Shown piece by piece: positions 43,172-51,782 of a stretch of DNA of 64,000 nucleotides (position 1 is the stretch's first letter; every line of letters begins with the position of its first letter). The DNA is from Clostridiales bacterium (GTDB lineage Bacteria; Bacillota; Clostridia; Lachnospirales; Lachnospiraceae): assembly GCA_018374355.1 (NCBI GenBank), contig JAHAFI010000004.1, forward strand, positions 62,001 to 126,000. Reading direction: 5' to 3'. A model generated the notes under the pieces. The model searched no databases and was not told the origin of the DNA. It was given only the letters and a program-made list of their open reading frames with translations. A program made the translations under genes and the position numbers.

Positions 43172-44152
43172 ATGGGTGAAAAATTGTTGGAAATAAAGGG
43201 TGTCAGTAAGATTTTCCGTGTAGGCGGTATGCTTCGAGGAAAAAAACTGGTAGCCGTTGATGATGTATCCCTGTCTATTGACAGCGATAAACCCGTTATT
43301 TTATCTGTTGTAGGAGAGTCCGGATGTGGAAAATCTACATTATGTAAGATGGTTCTTCGTCTGCACAATGCAGACATGGGTGAAATCATTCTGGATGGTA
43401 AATCCTATGCTGATAAGAAAAGCTATGATGAGAAACAGTTTAAACTGGACGTACAGCCTATTTTCCAGAACCCCTATGAATCTTTCTCAGCAAGAAAGAC
43501 CGTAGATACCTACCTGTATAATACAGCTCTCCGCCTTGGTATTGCAAAGAACAGGGCAGAAGCAGACAAGGTAGTGGATGAGGCGCTGAAAAGTGTTGGA
43601 CTGTCCCTGCAGGTTGTAAAGGGAAAATATTCCACACAGTTTTCCGGTGGTGAGCTGCAGCGAGTTTCTATCGCCCGCGCACTGATTACCCGTCCGAAAC
43701 TGATCATCGCCGATGAACCTGTTGCAGCGATTGATGCATCCATGAAGATGAATATTGTCAATCTCTTCAAGGAACTGAGGGATAAATACAAAATTTCCTT
43801 TATTTATATTACTCATGACCTTTCTACCGCTTACTATGTATCAGACTACATTGCTACACTTTATCGTGGCTGTCTGATCGAGTATGGTCCGGCGAAAGAG
43901 ATCATGGATAACCCGGCACATCCGTACACAGAACTTCTGATGAGCTCTGTGCCGCGTGTAGGCGATAAGTGGGATAAAGAGATTGCCATGCCGGATATGG
44001 AAGGAAAAGAATATGCAGTGCAGTACTGTAAATTCGCTCCCCGTTGTCCTTATGCAACAGATGAATGCCGCCAGAAACGCCCGGATGCAGTTCAGATGGG
44101 CGGAGAACGTATGGTGCTTTGCTGCCATCCGCTGACGGAAAAGAAGAAATAA
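43172..44152 (+). CDS. ABC transporter ATPase, DppF/OppF-like
   Basis: 326 aa. Walker A GESGCGKSTL, Q-loop QPIFQNPYESFSARKT, signature FSGGELQRVSIARAL, Walker B LIIADEPVAAID (Ala-Ala-Ile replaces the usual SALD), switch THDLSTAYYV. The C-terminal cluster is CKFAPRCPYATDEC. It starts 4 bp after the DppD-like gene and closes the operon before a strong terminator. Confidence 0.95.
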   Translation: MGEKLLEIKGVSKIFRVGGMLRGKKLVAVDDVSLSIDSDKPVILSVVGESGCGKSTLCKMVLRLHNADMGEIILDGKSYADKKSYDEKQFKLDVQPIFQNPYESFSARKTVDTYLYNTALRLGIAKNRAEADKVVDEALKSVGLSLQVVKGKYSTQFSGGELQRVSIARALITRPKLIIADEPVAAIDASMKMNIVNLFKELRDKYKISFIYITHDLSTAYYVSDYIATLYRGCLIEYGPAKEIMDNPAHPYTELLMSSVPRVGDKWDKEIAMPDMEGKEYAVQYCKFAPRCPYATDECRQKRPDAVQMGGERMVLCCHPLTEKKK

Positions 44153-44165
44153 CAGAATAAAAATG

Positions 44166-44213
44166 GAGCCGCTGGAGAGTAGAGGGAATCTACGGGGCAG
44201 CGGCTCTTTTTTT
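44166..44213 (+). terminator. Terminator of the ABC transporter operon
   Basis: GAGCCGCT (44166-44173) pairs with AGCGGCTC (44199-44206), followed by eight T. Confidence 0.9.
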
Positions 44214-44235
44214 GATTAGTAAAGTTTCCGATTCT

Positions 44236-44382
44236 TCATTCTTCTGTAAAGTTGGATTCTGCATAGAAAAAATCTTCCTGTCCTTGAATCACAATAGCTA
44301 AGGATTTTTTATTATATTCCCCATAGGGTACAAAAATAGCCAGTCTCTGATGATTAGTCAGTAACTGGCTATGTAAGGTCAT
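44236..44382 (-). CDS. Possible 48-aa protein or gene fragment after fic
   Basis: A complete small frame downstream of fic reads MTLHSQLLTNHQRLAIFVP then an ending YAESNFTEE. The composition looks protein-like, yet no ribosome site precedes the ATG, and the segment from 44346 to about 44377 folds as AGCCAGT...ACTGGCT, which may be the fic terminator. I do not recognise a family. It may be the C-terminal remnant of a lost gene. Confidence 0.3.
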   Translation of the reverse strand: MTLHSQLLTNHQRLAIFVPYGEYNKKSLAIVIQGQEDFFYAESNFTEE

Positions 44383-44395
44383 ATTCAATTATTGT

Positions 44396-45436
44396 TTAAG
44401 GACGGACATATCCAGTGGAAGGACCAGCACCAACTTTGGCAATATACCCACTCTTAACAAGCTCGGTCAGGGTTCTTTCCACTGTAACCTTGCTTATATC
44501 AGGACAAAGCTCCATGATTTCTTTCTTTGTAATCTTGCCAACTTTTTGGTCGATTACGGCTTTAATTCTGTCTGGCTTAGACAGAGAATGATATTTCAGG
44601 TGTTCCACCCGGCTCTCGAACTCATGATATGCCTTCAGCATGATACCCAGATAATACTTCACAAAAGGTTCGTAAGTATTTGCTTCCTCATGCCATCCGG
44701 CAGAACTTGCTTGCAATGCTTCGTAATAGGTTTCCTTTGTTTTTTCAATCAGCATTTCCATACTGACATATTTACCGACAATATAACCGGCTTTATAAAA
44801 GAGGAGGAGCGTTAGCAAACGGCTCATGCGACCATTGCCATCATTAAAAGGATGGATACACAGGAAGTCCAGAATAAATATAGGAATCAGAATCAGCTTA
44901 TCCATTTGACCTGCTTCCCACGCCTCCAGAAAACTGGCGCATAATTCGTCTACAGCTTCTGCTGTCTGGAAAGCAGGGATCGGAATAAATCTTGCTTTCT
45001 GATGACCTTCCGAGTCTGTTTCTGCGATAACATTATCTGAGTTTTTATAATTGCCGCCGGAACCAGCATAGGAATAAAGATCGCGGTGCAGCTGCAAAAT
45101 AATGTTCGGTCTCGGACTGATATACTCATAGCTCTCATGGATGGCCGCCAGAACTTCGCGGTAACCGGCGATTTCCTGTTCAGAGCGATTGCGGGGTTCC
45201 GCTTTTTGACTGACCAATTCTTCCAGACGTTTATCACTGGTATAAATACCCTCGATTCGGTTAGATGCTCCTGTACTTTGAATCAAAGCGACTTCCAAAA
45301 GTGTTTTCAGTTCATCGATATTGGCTTCCAGAAAAAGATCCTGTTTTCCTTTGTACTCGTGAATGCTTCCGATCATCTGAACGATTTCCGGTGTCAGCAG
45401 CTTTTCGGGAGCTTTCTTATAATCAAAATATCTCAT
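44396..45436 (-). CDS. Fic-domain protein with N-terminal inhibitory helix and winged helix
   Basis: 346 aa. Fic enzymes transfer AMP or related groups onto proteins. The catalytic loop is HPFNDGNGRMSRL (about residues 195-207), an intact HxFx(D/E)GNGR. Near residue 60, ASNRIEGIYTS matches the (S/T)xxxEG inhibitory motif, so it is a class II Fic protein kept off by its own Glu. The C-terminal 60 residues form a winged helix (KKEIMELCPDISKVTVERTL). AAGGAGA precedes the ATG. The four repeats in its upstream region suggest that it may bind its own promoter. It is common in gut Firmicutes and has no obvious partner gene. Confidence 0.92.
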   Translation of the reverse strand: MRYFDYKKAPEKLLTPEIVQMIGSIHEYKGKQDLFLEANIDELKTLLEVALIQSTGASNRIEGIYTSDKRLEELVSQKAEPRNRSEQEIAGYREVLAAIHESYEYISPRPNIILQLHRDLYSYAGSGGNYKNSDNVIAETDSEGHQKARFIPIPAFQTAEAVDELCASFLEAWEAGQMDKLILIPIFILDFLCIHPFNDGNGRMSRLLTLLLFYKAGYIVGKYVSMEMLIEKTKETYYEALQASSAGWHEEANTYEPFVKYYLGIMLKAYHEFESRVEHLKYHSLSKPDRIKAVIDQKVGKITKKEIMELCPDISKVTVERTLTELVKSGYIAKVGAGPSTGYVRP

Positions 45437-45441
45437 CAGAT

Positions 45442-45518
45442 AATCTCCTTCATTTCAGAATTATCTCCATCATTTTACCACCAAATGAAGGAGATTTCAA
45501 TGAGCATGATGGAGATAA
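45442..45518. promoter_or_regulatory. Four ATGAWGGAGAT repeats upstream of fic
   Basis: AATCTCCTTCATTT (45442-45455), TTATCTCCATCAT (45461-45473), AAATGAAGGAGATT (45483-45496) and ATGATGGAGATAA (45506-45518). The first pairs perfectly with the third and the second with the fourth. Like-oriented copies are about 20-21 bp apart. The first overlaps the fic ribosome site. Either a protein operator or an interlocking RNA fold would explain this. Confidence 0.65.
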
Positions 45519-45900
45519 AACTACCATCAATCCTATTCTGCCGCTTAATCAACCATACAATCCACTTAAAAAATGCAAAATTTGTCATGAAACCATTGAT
45601 TTTATAGGATTTTTTGGGACTTTTCAGATATTCCTTAATAAAGAAATCTGTTGCGTGCTTTGCGTGTGATGAAAACTTACGTATAAAGTGCATAATTTGA
45701 CCATAGAATTCTTGTAAAAAATGTAAGAATATATAATGGATTCCTTAAAAATCTTGCAAAATGAACCGCAAATATGGTATGCTGAAACCAGCAGAAAAGG
45801 GCACAGAATAGCGTGCGAAATTCAAAAAGCACGCATTGTACCCAGCGTAAAAGAGACAGATTCTTTTACGAAAAAATTTTTTCAGGTGGAGGAAAAGAAG
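45519..45900. other. Leader of the iolB operon, no firm gene
   Basis: An AT-rich stretch between fic and iolB. TATAAT at 45732-45737 is the best -10 for the iolB operon; TTGTAA (45712-45717) is only 14 bp upstream, so the -35 is unclear. Short frames on the plus strand here lack ribosome sites or family similarity. Confidence 0.4.
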
Positions 45901-46686
45901 ATGGGAAAAGTATTCGGATATCCGGAATTTGATGCAAATGGAGAACAGATTCTGACAACGTATGACAATGAGTACAAAGAGATGCTGATGGACATCCGCG
46001 TGTACCGGATGAAAGCAGGGGATGTGAAAACTTTCTGCAAAGAAGGTGAAGAGACAGCCGTTCTCCTTCTGTCCGGTGATGTAGTATTCAGATTTGAAGG
46101 ACAGGAAAAGGAAGTGACCAGAAAAGATGTATTTACAGAGGGACCATGGGCTGTTCATGTGAGTACAAAGACAGAGGTGAGTGTGGAAGCCAAAGCGGAT
46201 TCTGAGATTCTGGTACAGTCCACCCATAACGATACAGAGTTCACAGGAAAACTGTACGCTCCGGAAGATGCACCTTGGGGATATTCCTGCGTAGGTAAAT
46301 TCGGAAATGTGGCAAAGAGAAGAGTCAATACGATTATTGACCATGATATCGCGCCATGGTCCAATATGGTTCTGGGTGAAGTGATGAATGACAGAGGAAA
46401 CTGGTCCGGATACCTGCCGCACAGACATCCCCAGCCGGAGACCTACTATTTCAAATTTGACCGTCCGGAAGGATTTGGCGCAAGCTTTGTGGGTGATCAG
46501 GTATTCAAAAGTACAGACGGAAGCTTTTCTGCGATTCCGGGAGGAGAACTGCATCCGCAGGCCGTTGCCCCGGGATTTCAGATGTATACCTGCTGGATGA
46601 TTCGTCATCTGAATGGGAATCCATGGCTGCAGACGGATCGATGTGAAGATGAGCGGTATGTATGGATGCATGATGCGGAATTTTAA
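45901..46686 (+). CDS. iolB: 5-deoxy-glucuronate isomerase (IolB family cupin)
   Basis: 261 aa. In inositol breakdown IolB turns 5-deoxy-glucuronate into 5-dehydro-2-deoxy-gluconate. The double cupin fold is seen, and the metal-site block LPHRHPQPETYYFKFDRPEGFG is the strongest marker, with GELHPQAVAPGFQMY towards the end. The ATG at 45901 follows GGTGGAGG and matches the family length; earlier in-frame codons from 45736 give an unlikely extension. It is the first gene of a three-gene operon. The neighbouring oxidoreductase and TIM-barrel isomerase fit inositol or related cyclitol/sugar-acid use. Confidence 0.85.
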   Translation: MGKVFGYPEFDANGEQILTTYDNEYKEMLMDIRVYRMKAGDVKTFCKEGEETAVLLLSGDVVFRFEGQEKEVTRKDVFTEGPWAVHVSTKTEVSVEAKADSEILVQSTHNDTEFTGKLYAPEDAPWGYSCVGKFGNVAKRRVNTIIDHDIAPWSNMVLGEVMNDRGNWSGYLPHRHPQPETYYFKFDRPEGFGASFVGDQVFKSTDGSFSAIPGGELHPQAVAPGFQMYTCWMIRHLNGNPWLQTDRCEDERYVWMHDAEF

Positions 46687-46710
46687 GGGAGACAGAAAGG
46701 TAGAAAGAAC

Positions 46711-47964
46711 ATGAAACAGGTAACAGCGATTTTGGCGGGAGCAGGACAGAGAGGCAGACGGGCGTACGCCTCCTATGCGCTGGACTATCCCAATGAATTA
46801 AAATTTGTTGCGGTGGCAGAGCCGGATAAGGAACGGCGGGAAGCATTTCAGCGGGAGCACAACATTCCGGAGGAGCATTGTTATTCCGGGTGGGAGGAGT
46901 TGCTGGAGCAGCCTAAGATGGCCGACTGCATCCTGATCTGCACGATGGACAATATGCATTATGAGCCGGTTAAAAAAGCGGCCGAAAAAGGCTATCATAT
47001 CCTGTGTGAGAAACCCATGAGCTCTTCCAGAGCGGAATTGGAGGATATGGGAAGAATCGCAAAGGAGAGTGGAAAAGTATTTTCCATCTGTCATGTGCTT
47101 CGGTATTCTCCGTTTTTCGGCGAGCTGAAACGGCTTTTGGACGGAGGAGCGGTAGGCGAACTGGTTTCCATCCAGCATATCGAGAGTGTGGGATTCTGGC
47201 ATATGGCTCACAGCTTTGTCAGAGGAAACTGGAGAAACAGTGAGGAGAGCAGCAGCATGATTCTGCAGAAATGCTGCCACGATATGGATATCCTTCTCTG
47301 GCTTGTGGGAAGTCATTGCAGCAGAGTATCCAGCTTCGGAAGCCTTACTCATTTTAAAGAAGAAAATGCACCGGAAAATGCACCCCTTCGCTGTATGGAT
47401 GGCTGTTCCCACAGGGACGAATGTCCGTATTTTGCACCCCGCTTCTATCTGGAGCATAAACATGGCGGCGGATTTGCAAAGGCTTTGACACTGGATACCA
47501 GCAGAGAGGGAATTTTGAAGGCTCTGAAGGAAGGTCCTTACGGACGCTGCGTATATCACTGCGACAACAACGTGGTGGATCATCAGGTAATCAATCTGGA
47601 ATTTGAAAACGGTGTGACTGCCAACATGACTATGTGTGCGTTCACCAATGAGATGGAACGCGTGATCAATCTGATGGGAACCCGCGGACAGATTCGTGGA
47701 AATATGGAAGAAAATTATATCGAAGTCATGGATTTTGTTACCGGACATCGTTATCGGATCGATGTGGCGGTTCCGGAATCCGGTCACAGCGGAAGTGATT
47801 CCAGACTGATGAAAGAATTTACGGCGCTGGTGGCTGCAGACGGAAAAGGTGAAAGTCTCAGCAACGCTGCGGAAGCAGTGGAAAGTCATATCATTGCGCT
47901 GGCAGCAGAAGAAAGCAGACTGAAAAACGGTGAAGTGATTCAGCTTAAAAAAATGGACAGGTAA
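46711..47964 (+). CDS. Gfo/Idh/MocA-family oxidoreductase
   Basis: 417 aa. The N-terminal Rossmann domain starts VTAILAGAGQRGRRAYASYA, has the dinucleotide Glu in VAVAEPDKERREAF, and the conserved HILCEKPMSSS with its Lys/Pro. The C-terminal substrate domain includes MILQKCCHDMDILLWLVG, equivalent to the catalytic HxxD pair. A cysteine-containing insert (CMDGCSHRDECPYF) is unusual and could bind a metal. NAD(P)-dependent sugar or inositol dehydrogenase activity is expected. It lies 24 bp after iolB. Confidence 0.9.
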   Translation: MKQVTAILAGAGQRGRRAYASYALDYPNELKFVAVAEPDKERREAFQREHNIPEEHCYSGWEELLEQPKMADCILICTMDNMHYEPVKKAAEKGYHILCEKPMSSSRAELEDMGRIAKESGKVFSICHVLRYSPFFGELKRLLDGGAVGELVSIQHIESVGFWHMAHSFVRGNWRNSEESSSMILQKCCHDMDILLWLVGSHCSRVSSFGSLTHFKEENAPENAPLRCMDGCSHRDECPYFAPRFYLEHKHGGGFAKALTLDTSREGILKALKEGPYGRCVYHCDNNVVDHQVINLEFENGVTANMTMCAFTNEMERVINLMGTRGQIRGNMEENYIEVMDFVTGHRYRIDVAVPESGHSGSDSRLMKEFTALVAADGKGESLSNAAEAVESHIIALAAEESRLKNGEVIQLKKMDR

Positions 47965-47974
47965 GAGGAAAAAG

Positions 47975-48874
47975 ATGAAGAGAACAGAACTTGCAATTGC
48001 GACAGATATGTTTGGAGAAAGTGAAAGACTGGAGGATCTGGAGCTGCTTCTGAAAAAGATTTCGGAAGCCGGTTTTACCCATATCCACTGGTGCCATGAG
48101 TGGGATGGGGATTATATTTATTCTCACTATGAGATGGAGCAGATTCGGGAGTGGATGGATCAATATAACCTGAAAGCAAAATCCCTCCATGCAACCAAGG
48201 GTTCCAGACGGGAGGTAACGGCAATCGAAGGCCACTACCGGAAGGATTATACCTCTGAGTGGGAGTACAATCGGAAAGCAGGTGTGGAACTGGTTAAGAA
48301 CCGGATCGATTTTGCTGCCTGCATTGGAGCGGAGGATATTGTACTGCATTTGTACGTGCCCTTTGCATCTATGGAACAGAATCCCGAGGTGAAAAAAAGC
48401 TTCTACCGTCAGGTGGAAAAGTCTATGGATGAATTGCAGCCTTACTGTCTGGAAAAGGGTGTGCGGATCTGTCTGGAAAGTTTGTTTGACATGCCGGAAG
48501 AATATATGCTGGAGCAGTGGGACTGGGTACTGGAAAAATATCCTGAGGAGTTTCTTGGCTTCTGTCTCGATACCGGTCATGTAAATCTGGTATGGCACGA
48601 AAAGCTGCCGCAGATCATCCGAAAATACGGAGAACGGATCTTTGCGGTACATCTGCATGACAACTTTGGAAAAGGAGATAACCATCTGATACCGGGTCAG
48701 GGAAATATTGACTGGAAAGAAACGATGGCGGCATTTGCAGAGTCTGCGTATGAGCTGCCGGTGCTTCTGGAAGTGAACTGTGATCGTGAGAACCCGGAGG
48801 CGTCTTTGAAAGAGGCGTATGAGGCGGGAGTGTGGCTGGATGGGCTGTATCACGAGGCTTTAAGAAAACAGTAG
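47975..48874 (+). CDS. Sugar phosphate isomerase/epimerase (xylose isomerase-like TIM barrel)
   Basis: 299 aa, AP-endonuclease-2/xylose-isomerase-like barrel. Metal ligands are recognisable in GVRICLESLFDMPEEYM (Glu), GFCLDTGHVNLVWH (Asp, His), FAVHLHDNFGKGDNHLIPG (HLHDN) and VLLEVNCD (Glu). In inositol clusters this family supplies IolE, IolH or IolI functions; which of them applies is not clear here. It starts 10 bp after the oxidoreductase and ends at a strong terminator. Confidence 0.88.
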   Translation: MKRTELAIATDMFGESERLEDLELLLKKISEAGFTHIHWCHEWDGDYIYSHYEMEQIREWMDQYNLKAKSLHATKGSRREVTAIEGHYRKDYTSEWEYNRKAGVELVKNRIDFAACIGAEDIVLHLYVPFASMEQNPEVKKSFYRQVEKSMDELQPYCLEKGVRICLESLFDMPEEYMLEQWDWVLEKYPEEFLGFCLDTGHVNLVWHEKLPQIIRKYGERIFAVHLHDNFGKGDNHLIPGQGNIDWKETMAAFAESAYELPVLLEVNCDRENPEASLKEAYEAGVWLDGLYHEALRKQ

Positions 48875-48892
48875 CGAGAATCCGCTAAAAAT

Positions 48893-48944
48893 GAAAAGAG
48901 GAACGCACGAAGTCAGTGATGACTTAATCTGCGTTCCTCTTTTT
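48893..48944 (+). terminator. Terminator of the iolB operon
   Basis: AAAAGAGGAACGCA (48894-48907) pairs with TGCGTTCCTCTTTT (48930-48943). Confidence 0.9.
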
Positions 48945-48979
48945 GTGCTCTTTTCGTAACTAAGGTCAGTTACCTATTT

Positions 48980-49834
48980 TCACTCTTCCTCTATCTGCAT
49001 CCGAATAAACTCCTTCCGATACTCCGACGGTGTCACCCCCTTATACTGGGTAAACATCTTAGAAAAATAGGAGGACTGCTGAAAGCCCACCATATAAGCG
49101 ATATCGGTAACCGAGAGAGAGCTTTTCCTCAGCAGGACGGAGGCATTGTCCAGCCGGAAATTCTGGAGATACTGGCTGGGACTTTTTCCGGTAAATTTCT
49201 GAAACAGCTTGAAAAGATAAGTCCGGTCAATATTTGCAGCAGTTGCAATATCGGAAATGGTGATATTGTTTGTATAGTTTTTGCTGATATAATTCAGGGC
49301 TGCATGATAATACAGTTCGCCGGAGGTCAGGCTGTCCGAAGTGCTGTTGTAAACATTGTTTTTGATATAATCCAGAAGCTGGAAGGTGATGCCGAAGGCT
49401 TTCAGGCGGTGTTTCTCGTGGAAATTATCAAAAACCTGTTCAAACATCGTCTGAAGCTTCAGATCGATCTTGTGGTGAAGAACGTGGGATTCCGGTGTCA
49501 GACCGCATTCTTCAAGAAACTGCCGAGCCAGCGTGCCTTTCATTCCAATCCACTGATAGGTCCAAGGATTTTCCGCCTTGGGATAATATTTGTTCCGTGT
49601 ATAAGGGGGAATCATGAAAATATCCCCGGCGTGGATATGGGTCTGATGGTCTTTTACCTGAAAATATCCCTCGCCGTCAATGCAATAATGAATCACCCAG
49701 TAATCAATGGTGATGAATTCGTAGGGCTTTGTAGGACGGCATTCTTCATAGCCGCATTCGCAGAGATGGAATTCCTCTCCCATCGGCTGGTCATCCGTCA
49801 AAATGCTGATTTCTTTTTCAAAGAATTTTCCCAC
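48980..49834 (-). CDS. AraC-family regulator with cupin sensor domain
   Basis: 284 aa. The N-terminal cupin-like sugar-binding domain includes YWVIHYCIDGEGYFQV and HIHAGDIFMIPPYTRNKYYP. The C-terminal double helix-turn-helix has ITISDIATAANIDRTYLFKL, GKSPSQYLQNFRLDNA and VTDIAYMVGFQQSSYFSKMF. It is divergent from the APC permease and beta-galactosidase genes and is their likely activator with a galactoside effector. The start appears to be a GTG behind AGGAGG. Confidence 0.92.
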   Translation of the reverse strand: MGKFFEKEISILTDDQPMGEEFHLCECGYEECRPTKPYEFITIDYWVIHYCIDGEGYFQVKDHQTHIHAGDIFMIPPYTRNKYYPKAENPWTYQWIGMKGTLARQFLEECGLTPESHVLHHKIDLKLQTMFEQVFDNFHEKHRLKAFGITFQLLDYIKNNVYNSTSDSLTSGELYYHAALNYISKNYTNNITISDIATAANIDRTYLFKLFQKFTGKSPSQYLQNFRLDNASVLLRKSSLSVTDIAYMVGFQQSSYFSKMFTQYKGVTPSEYRKEFIRMQIEEE

Positions 49835-49862
49835 GTTTGTCGTCCTCCTGCATTTTTATAGA

Positions 49863-49891
49863 ATTATAGCGCAGATAAAAATGTTAGTCAA
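49863..49891 (-). promoter_or_regulatory. Promoter of the AraC-type regulator
   Basis: On the minus strand TTGACT, 17 bp, TATAAT; a near-consensus promoter about 30 bp from the start codon. Confidence 0.75.
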
Positions 49892-50263
49892 CATATATAC
49901 AAAACTTCAACATAAGTACATAAAAGAAGAAACCATAAGATAAATGGAAAAATATAAAATAAAAATTTATCTAAAAAAAAGCTAAGTTTTCAACCGATAC
50001 AAGCAAAAAACAATAACAATTGTGTCCGGGAACGTATAAAATGCAGGGAACTCATAGATAATACAGAAGGAATATTTACGAAAAATAAAAATTTTTCAAA
50101 AAATTTTTAAGGGATGGAAAAGGAAGAAAAAATGCACAGGCAACATATGTATAAATTGTTTCTTCATTCTTATATGAAATCCCTCTTTTCAAAGTGATAC
50201 AATACACTCAACAGCAGATGCGCAAATGCTATAAAAAGGAAAAAATGAAAAGGAGAAAATCTC
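49892..50263. other. Intergenic control region, no gene seen
   Basis: AT-rich region upstream of the permease. No reading frame or structured RNA is apparent. Candidate regulator sites cannot be picked out by eye. AAAGGAGAAAATCTC before the permease ATG is the ribosome site. Confidence 0.45.
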
Positions 50264-51733
50264 ATGTCAAACTCTAACTCAAGACAACGTTTGGGAGCAA
50301 CGGCTCTGATGCTGATGACCTTCTCGGCAGTATTTGCTTTCCCAAGTATCATTGACCAAAGTATTCAGATCGGACTTGCAACTATTCCTGCATACATCTT
50401 TGGATCAATCTTTTACTTTCTTCCATTTATCCTGATGATTGCGGAATTCGCATCTGCAAACTCAGATAAAGAATCCGGTGTACACAGTTGGCTGGAATGT
50501 GTGCTGGGACCTAAGTGGGCGTTCCTCGGCGCATGGACCTACTTCTTCGTAAACCTGTTTTACTTCTGTTCTCTGCTTCCGAAAACTCTGATTTTCGCTT
50601 CTTACGCTTTTGCAGGAAGAAACGTATTTGAAGGCGGCAACGGAACAAGAATTATCGCAATTGTATCAGTTATCGTTTTCTGGCTTGCTACTTACGTTTG
50701 TATCAAAGGTGTAGGCTGGATCTCAAAAGTAACAGGATTTGCCGGAACGGCTCGTCTCCTGATGGGTGTAATCTTCGTGGTACTTGCTTTTGTGGTAATT
50801 TTCGGATTCGGTGAAGCTCCGGCGCAGGAGTTCTCCGTAGAAACCATTACTCCAAAGTTCAACTGGACCTTCTTCATGACGATGGCATGGGTACTGCAGG
50901 CTGTAGGCGGCGGTGAGAGTATCGGTGTTTACATCAAAGACGTAAAAGGCGGAAACAAAACATTCGTTAAAATCATGGTTCTCTCTACTGTAGTCGTAGG
51001 ACTGATGTATGTACTGGGCGCAGCAGCCGTAGGTATGATCGTTCCGGCTGAAACTCTGGCAGGTAACTTCTCCAATGGTATCTTCGACGTATTCCAGCTT
51101 CTGGGCAGCCACTTCAACATCCCGAGCGGTGTGATGGTGCGTCTGGTAGGTGTGATCCTTCTGTTGGGTAACCTTGGTTCTCTGGCGCTGTGGACTGCGG
51201 CTCCTGTAAAAATCTTCTTCTCCGAGATTCCGGAAGGCGTATTCGGAAAATGGCTGGTTAAAACAAACGATGAAGGTAACCCGACAAACGCTCTGGTTGC
51301 TCAGGGCGTGGTAGTTTCCATCCTCCTGATTATCCCGGCGCTGGGAATCGGAAATATGGACAGCTTCCTTGAAATGCTGATTAACATGACCGCAGCAACA
51401 TCCCTGCTTCCTGTACTGTTCCTGATCGCTGCTTACATCGGACTGCGCTGGAAGAAGGACGATATGAAACGTGACTTCAAGTTCGGTAACCGTACATTTG
51501 GTATTATTGCAGGTATCTTCCTGATGGCAGTATTCGTATTCGTGTTCTTCATGTCTACCGTACCGGAACCGACTCTGATGATGCAGGCAATCAACGGAAC
51601 TCTGCCGGAAGGCACAGCCAATCCGTTCGGCTCTCTGATCTACAACGTGCTGGGTATTGTAATCTTCGTAGGATTCGCATGGGTATGCTGGGCTCGTTAT
51701 GAGAAAAAACAGAAAGCAAATAAAACAAAATAA
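50264..51733 (+). CDS. APC-superfamily permease
   Basis: 489 aa, about twelve membrane helices. The early motif GATALMLMTFSAVFAFPSII and the loop MAWVLQAVGGGESIGVYIKD match amino acid/polyamine/organocation transporters of the glutamate-GABA antiporter-like branch. Codon use is strongly biased toward a small set, as in the next gene, suggesting high expression. It precedes the beta-galactosidase by 49 bp, so the two are probably one operon. An amino-acid-type carrier paired with LacZ is unusual; the substrate is unknown. Confidence 0.88.
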   Translation: MSNSNSRQRLGATALMLMTFSAVFAFPSIIDQSIQIGLATIPAYIFGSIFYFLPFILMIAEFASANSDKESGVHSWLECVLGPKWAFLGAWTYFFVNLFYFCSLLPKTLIFASYAFAGRNVFEGGNGTRIIAIVSVIVFWLATYVCIKGVGWISKVTGFAGTARLLMGVIFVVLAFVVIFGFGEAPAQEFSVETITPKFNWTFFMTMAWVLQAVGGGESIGVYIKDVKGGNKTFVKIMVLSTVVVGLMYVLGAAAVGMIVPAETLAGNFSNGIFDVFQLLGSHFNIPSGVMVRLVGVILLLGNLGSLALWTAAPVKIFFSEIPEGVFGKWLVKTNDEGNPTNALVAQGVVVSILLIIPALGIGNMDSFLEMLINMTAATSLLPVLFLIAAYIGLRWKKDDMKRDFKFGNRTFGIIAGIFLMAVFVFVFFMSTVPEPTLMMQAINGTLPEGTANPFGSLIYNVLGIVIFVGFAWVCWARYEKKQKANKTK

Positions 51734-51782
51734 TAAATAGTAAACAAAAACATATAATTAAATTTTTAAGGAGGATTTTACA

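Noticed and set aside
45265..45669. Cysteine-containing plus-strand frame (CKIC...CVLC) resembling a zinc ribbon
   Set aside because: Most of it is antisense to fic, no ribosome site, and the Cys spacing fits no known ribbon.
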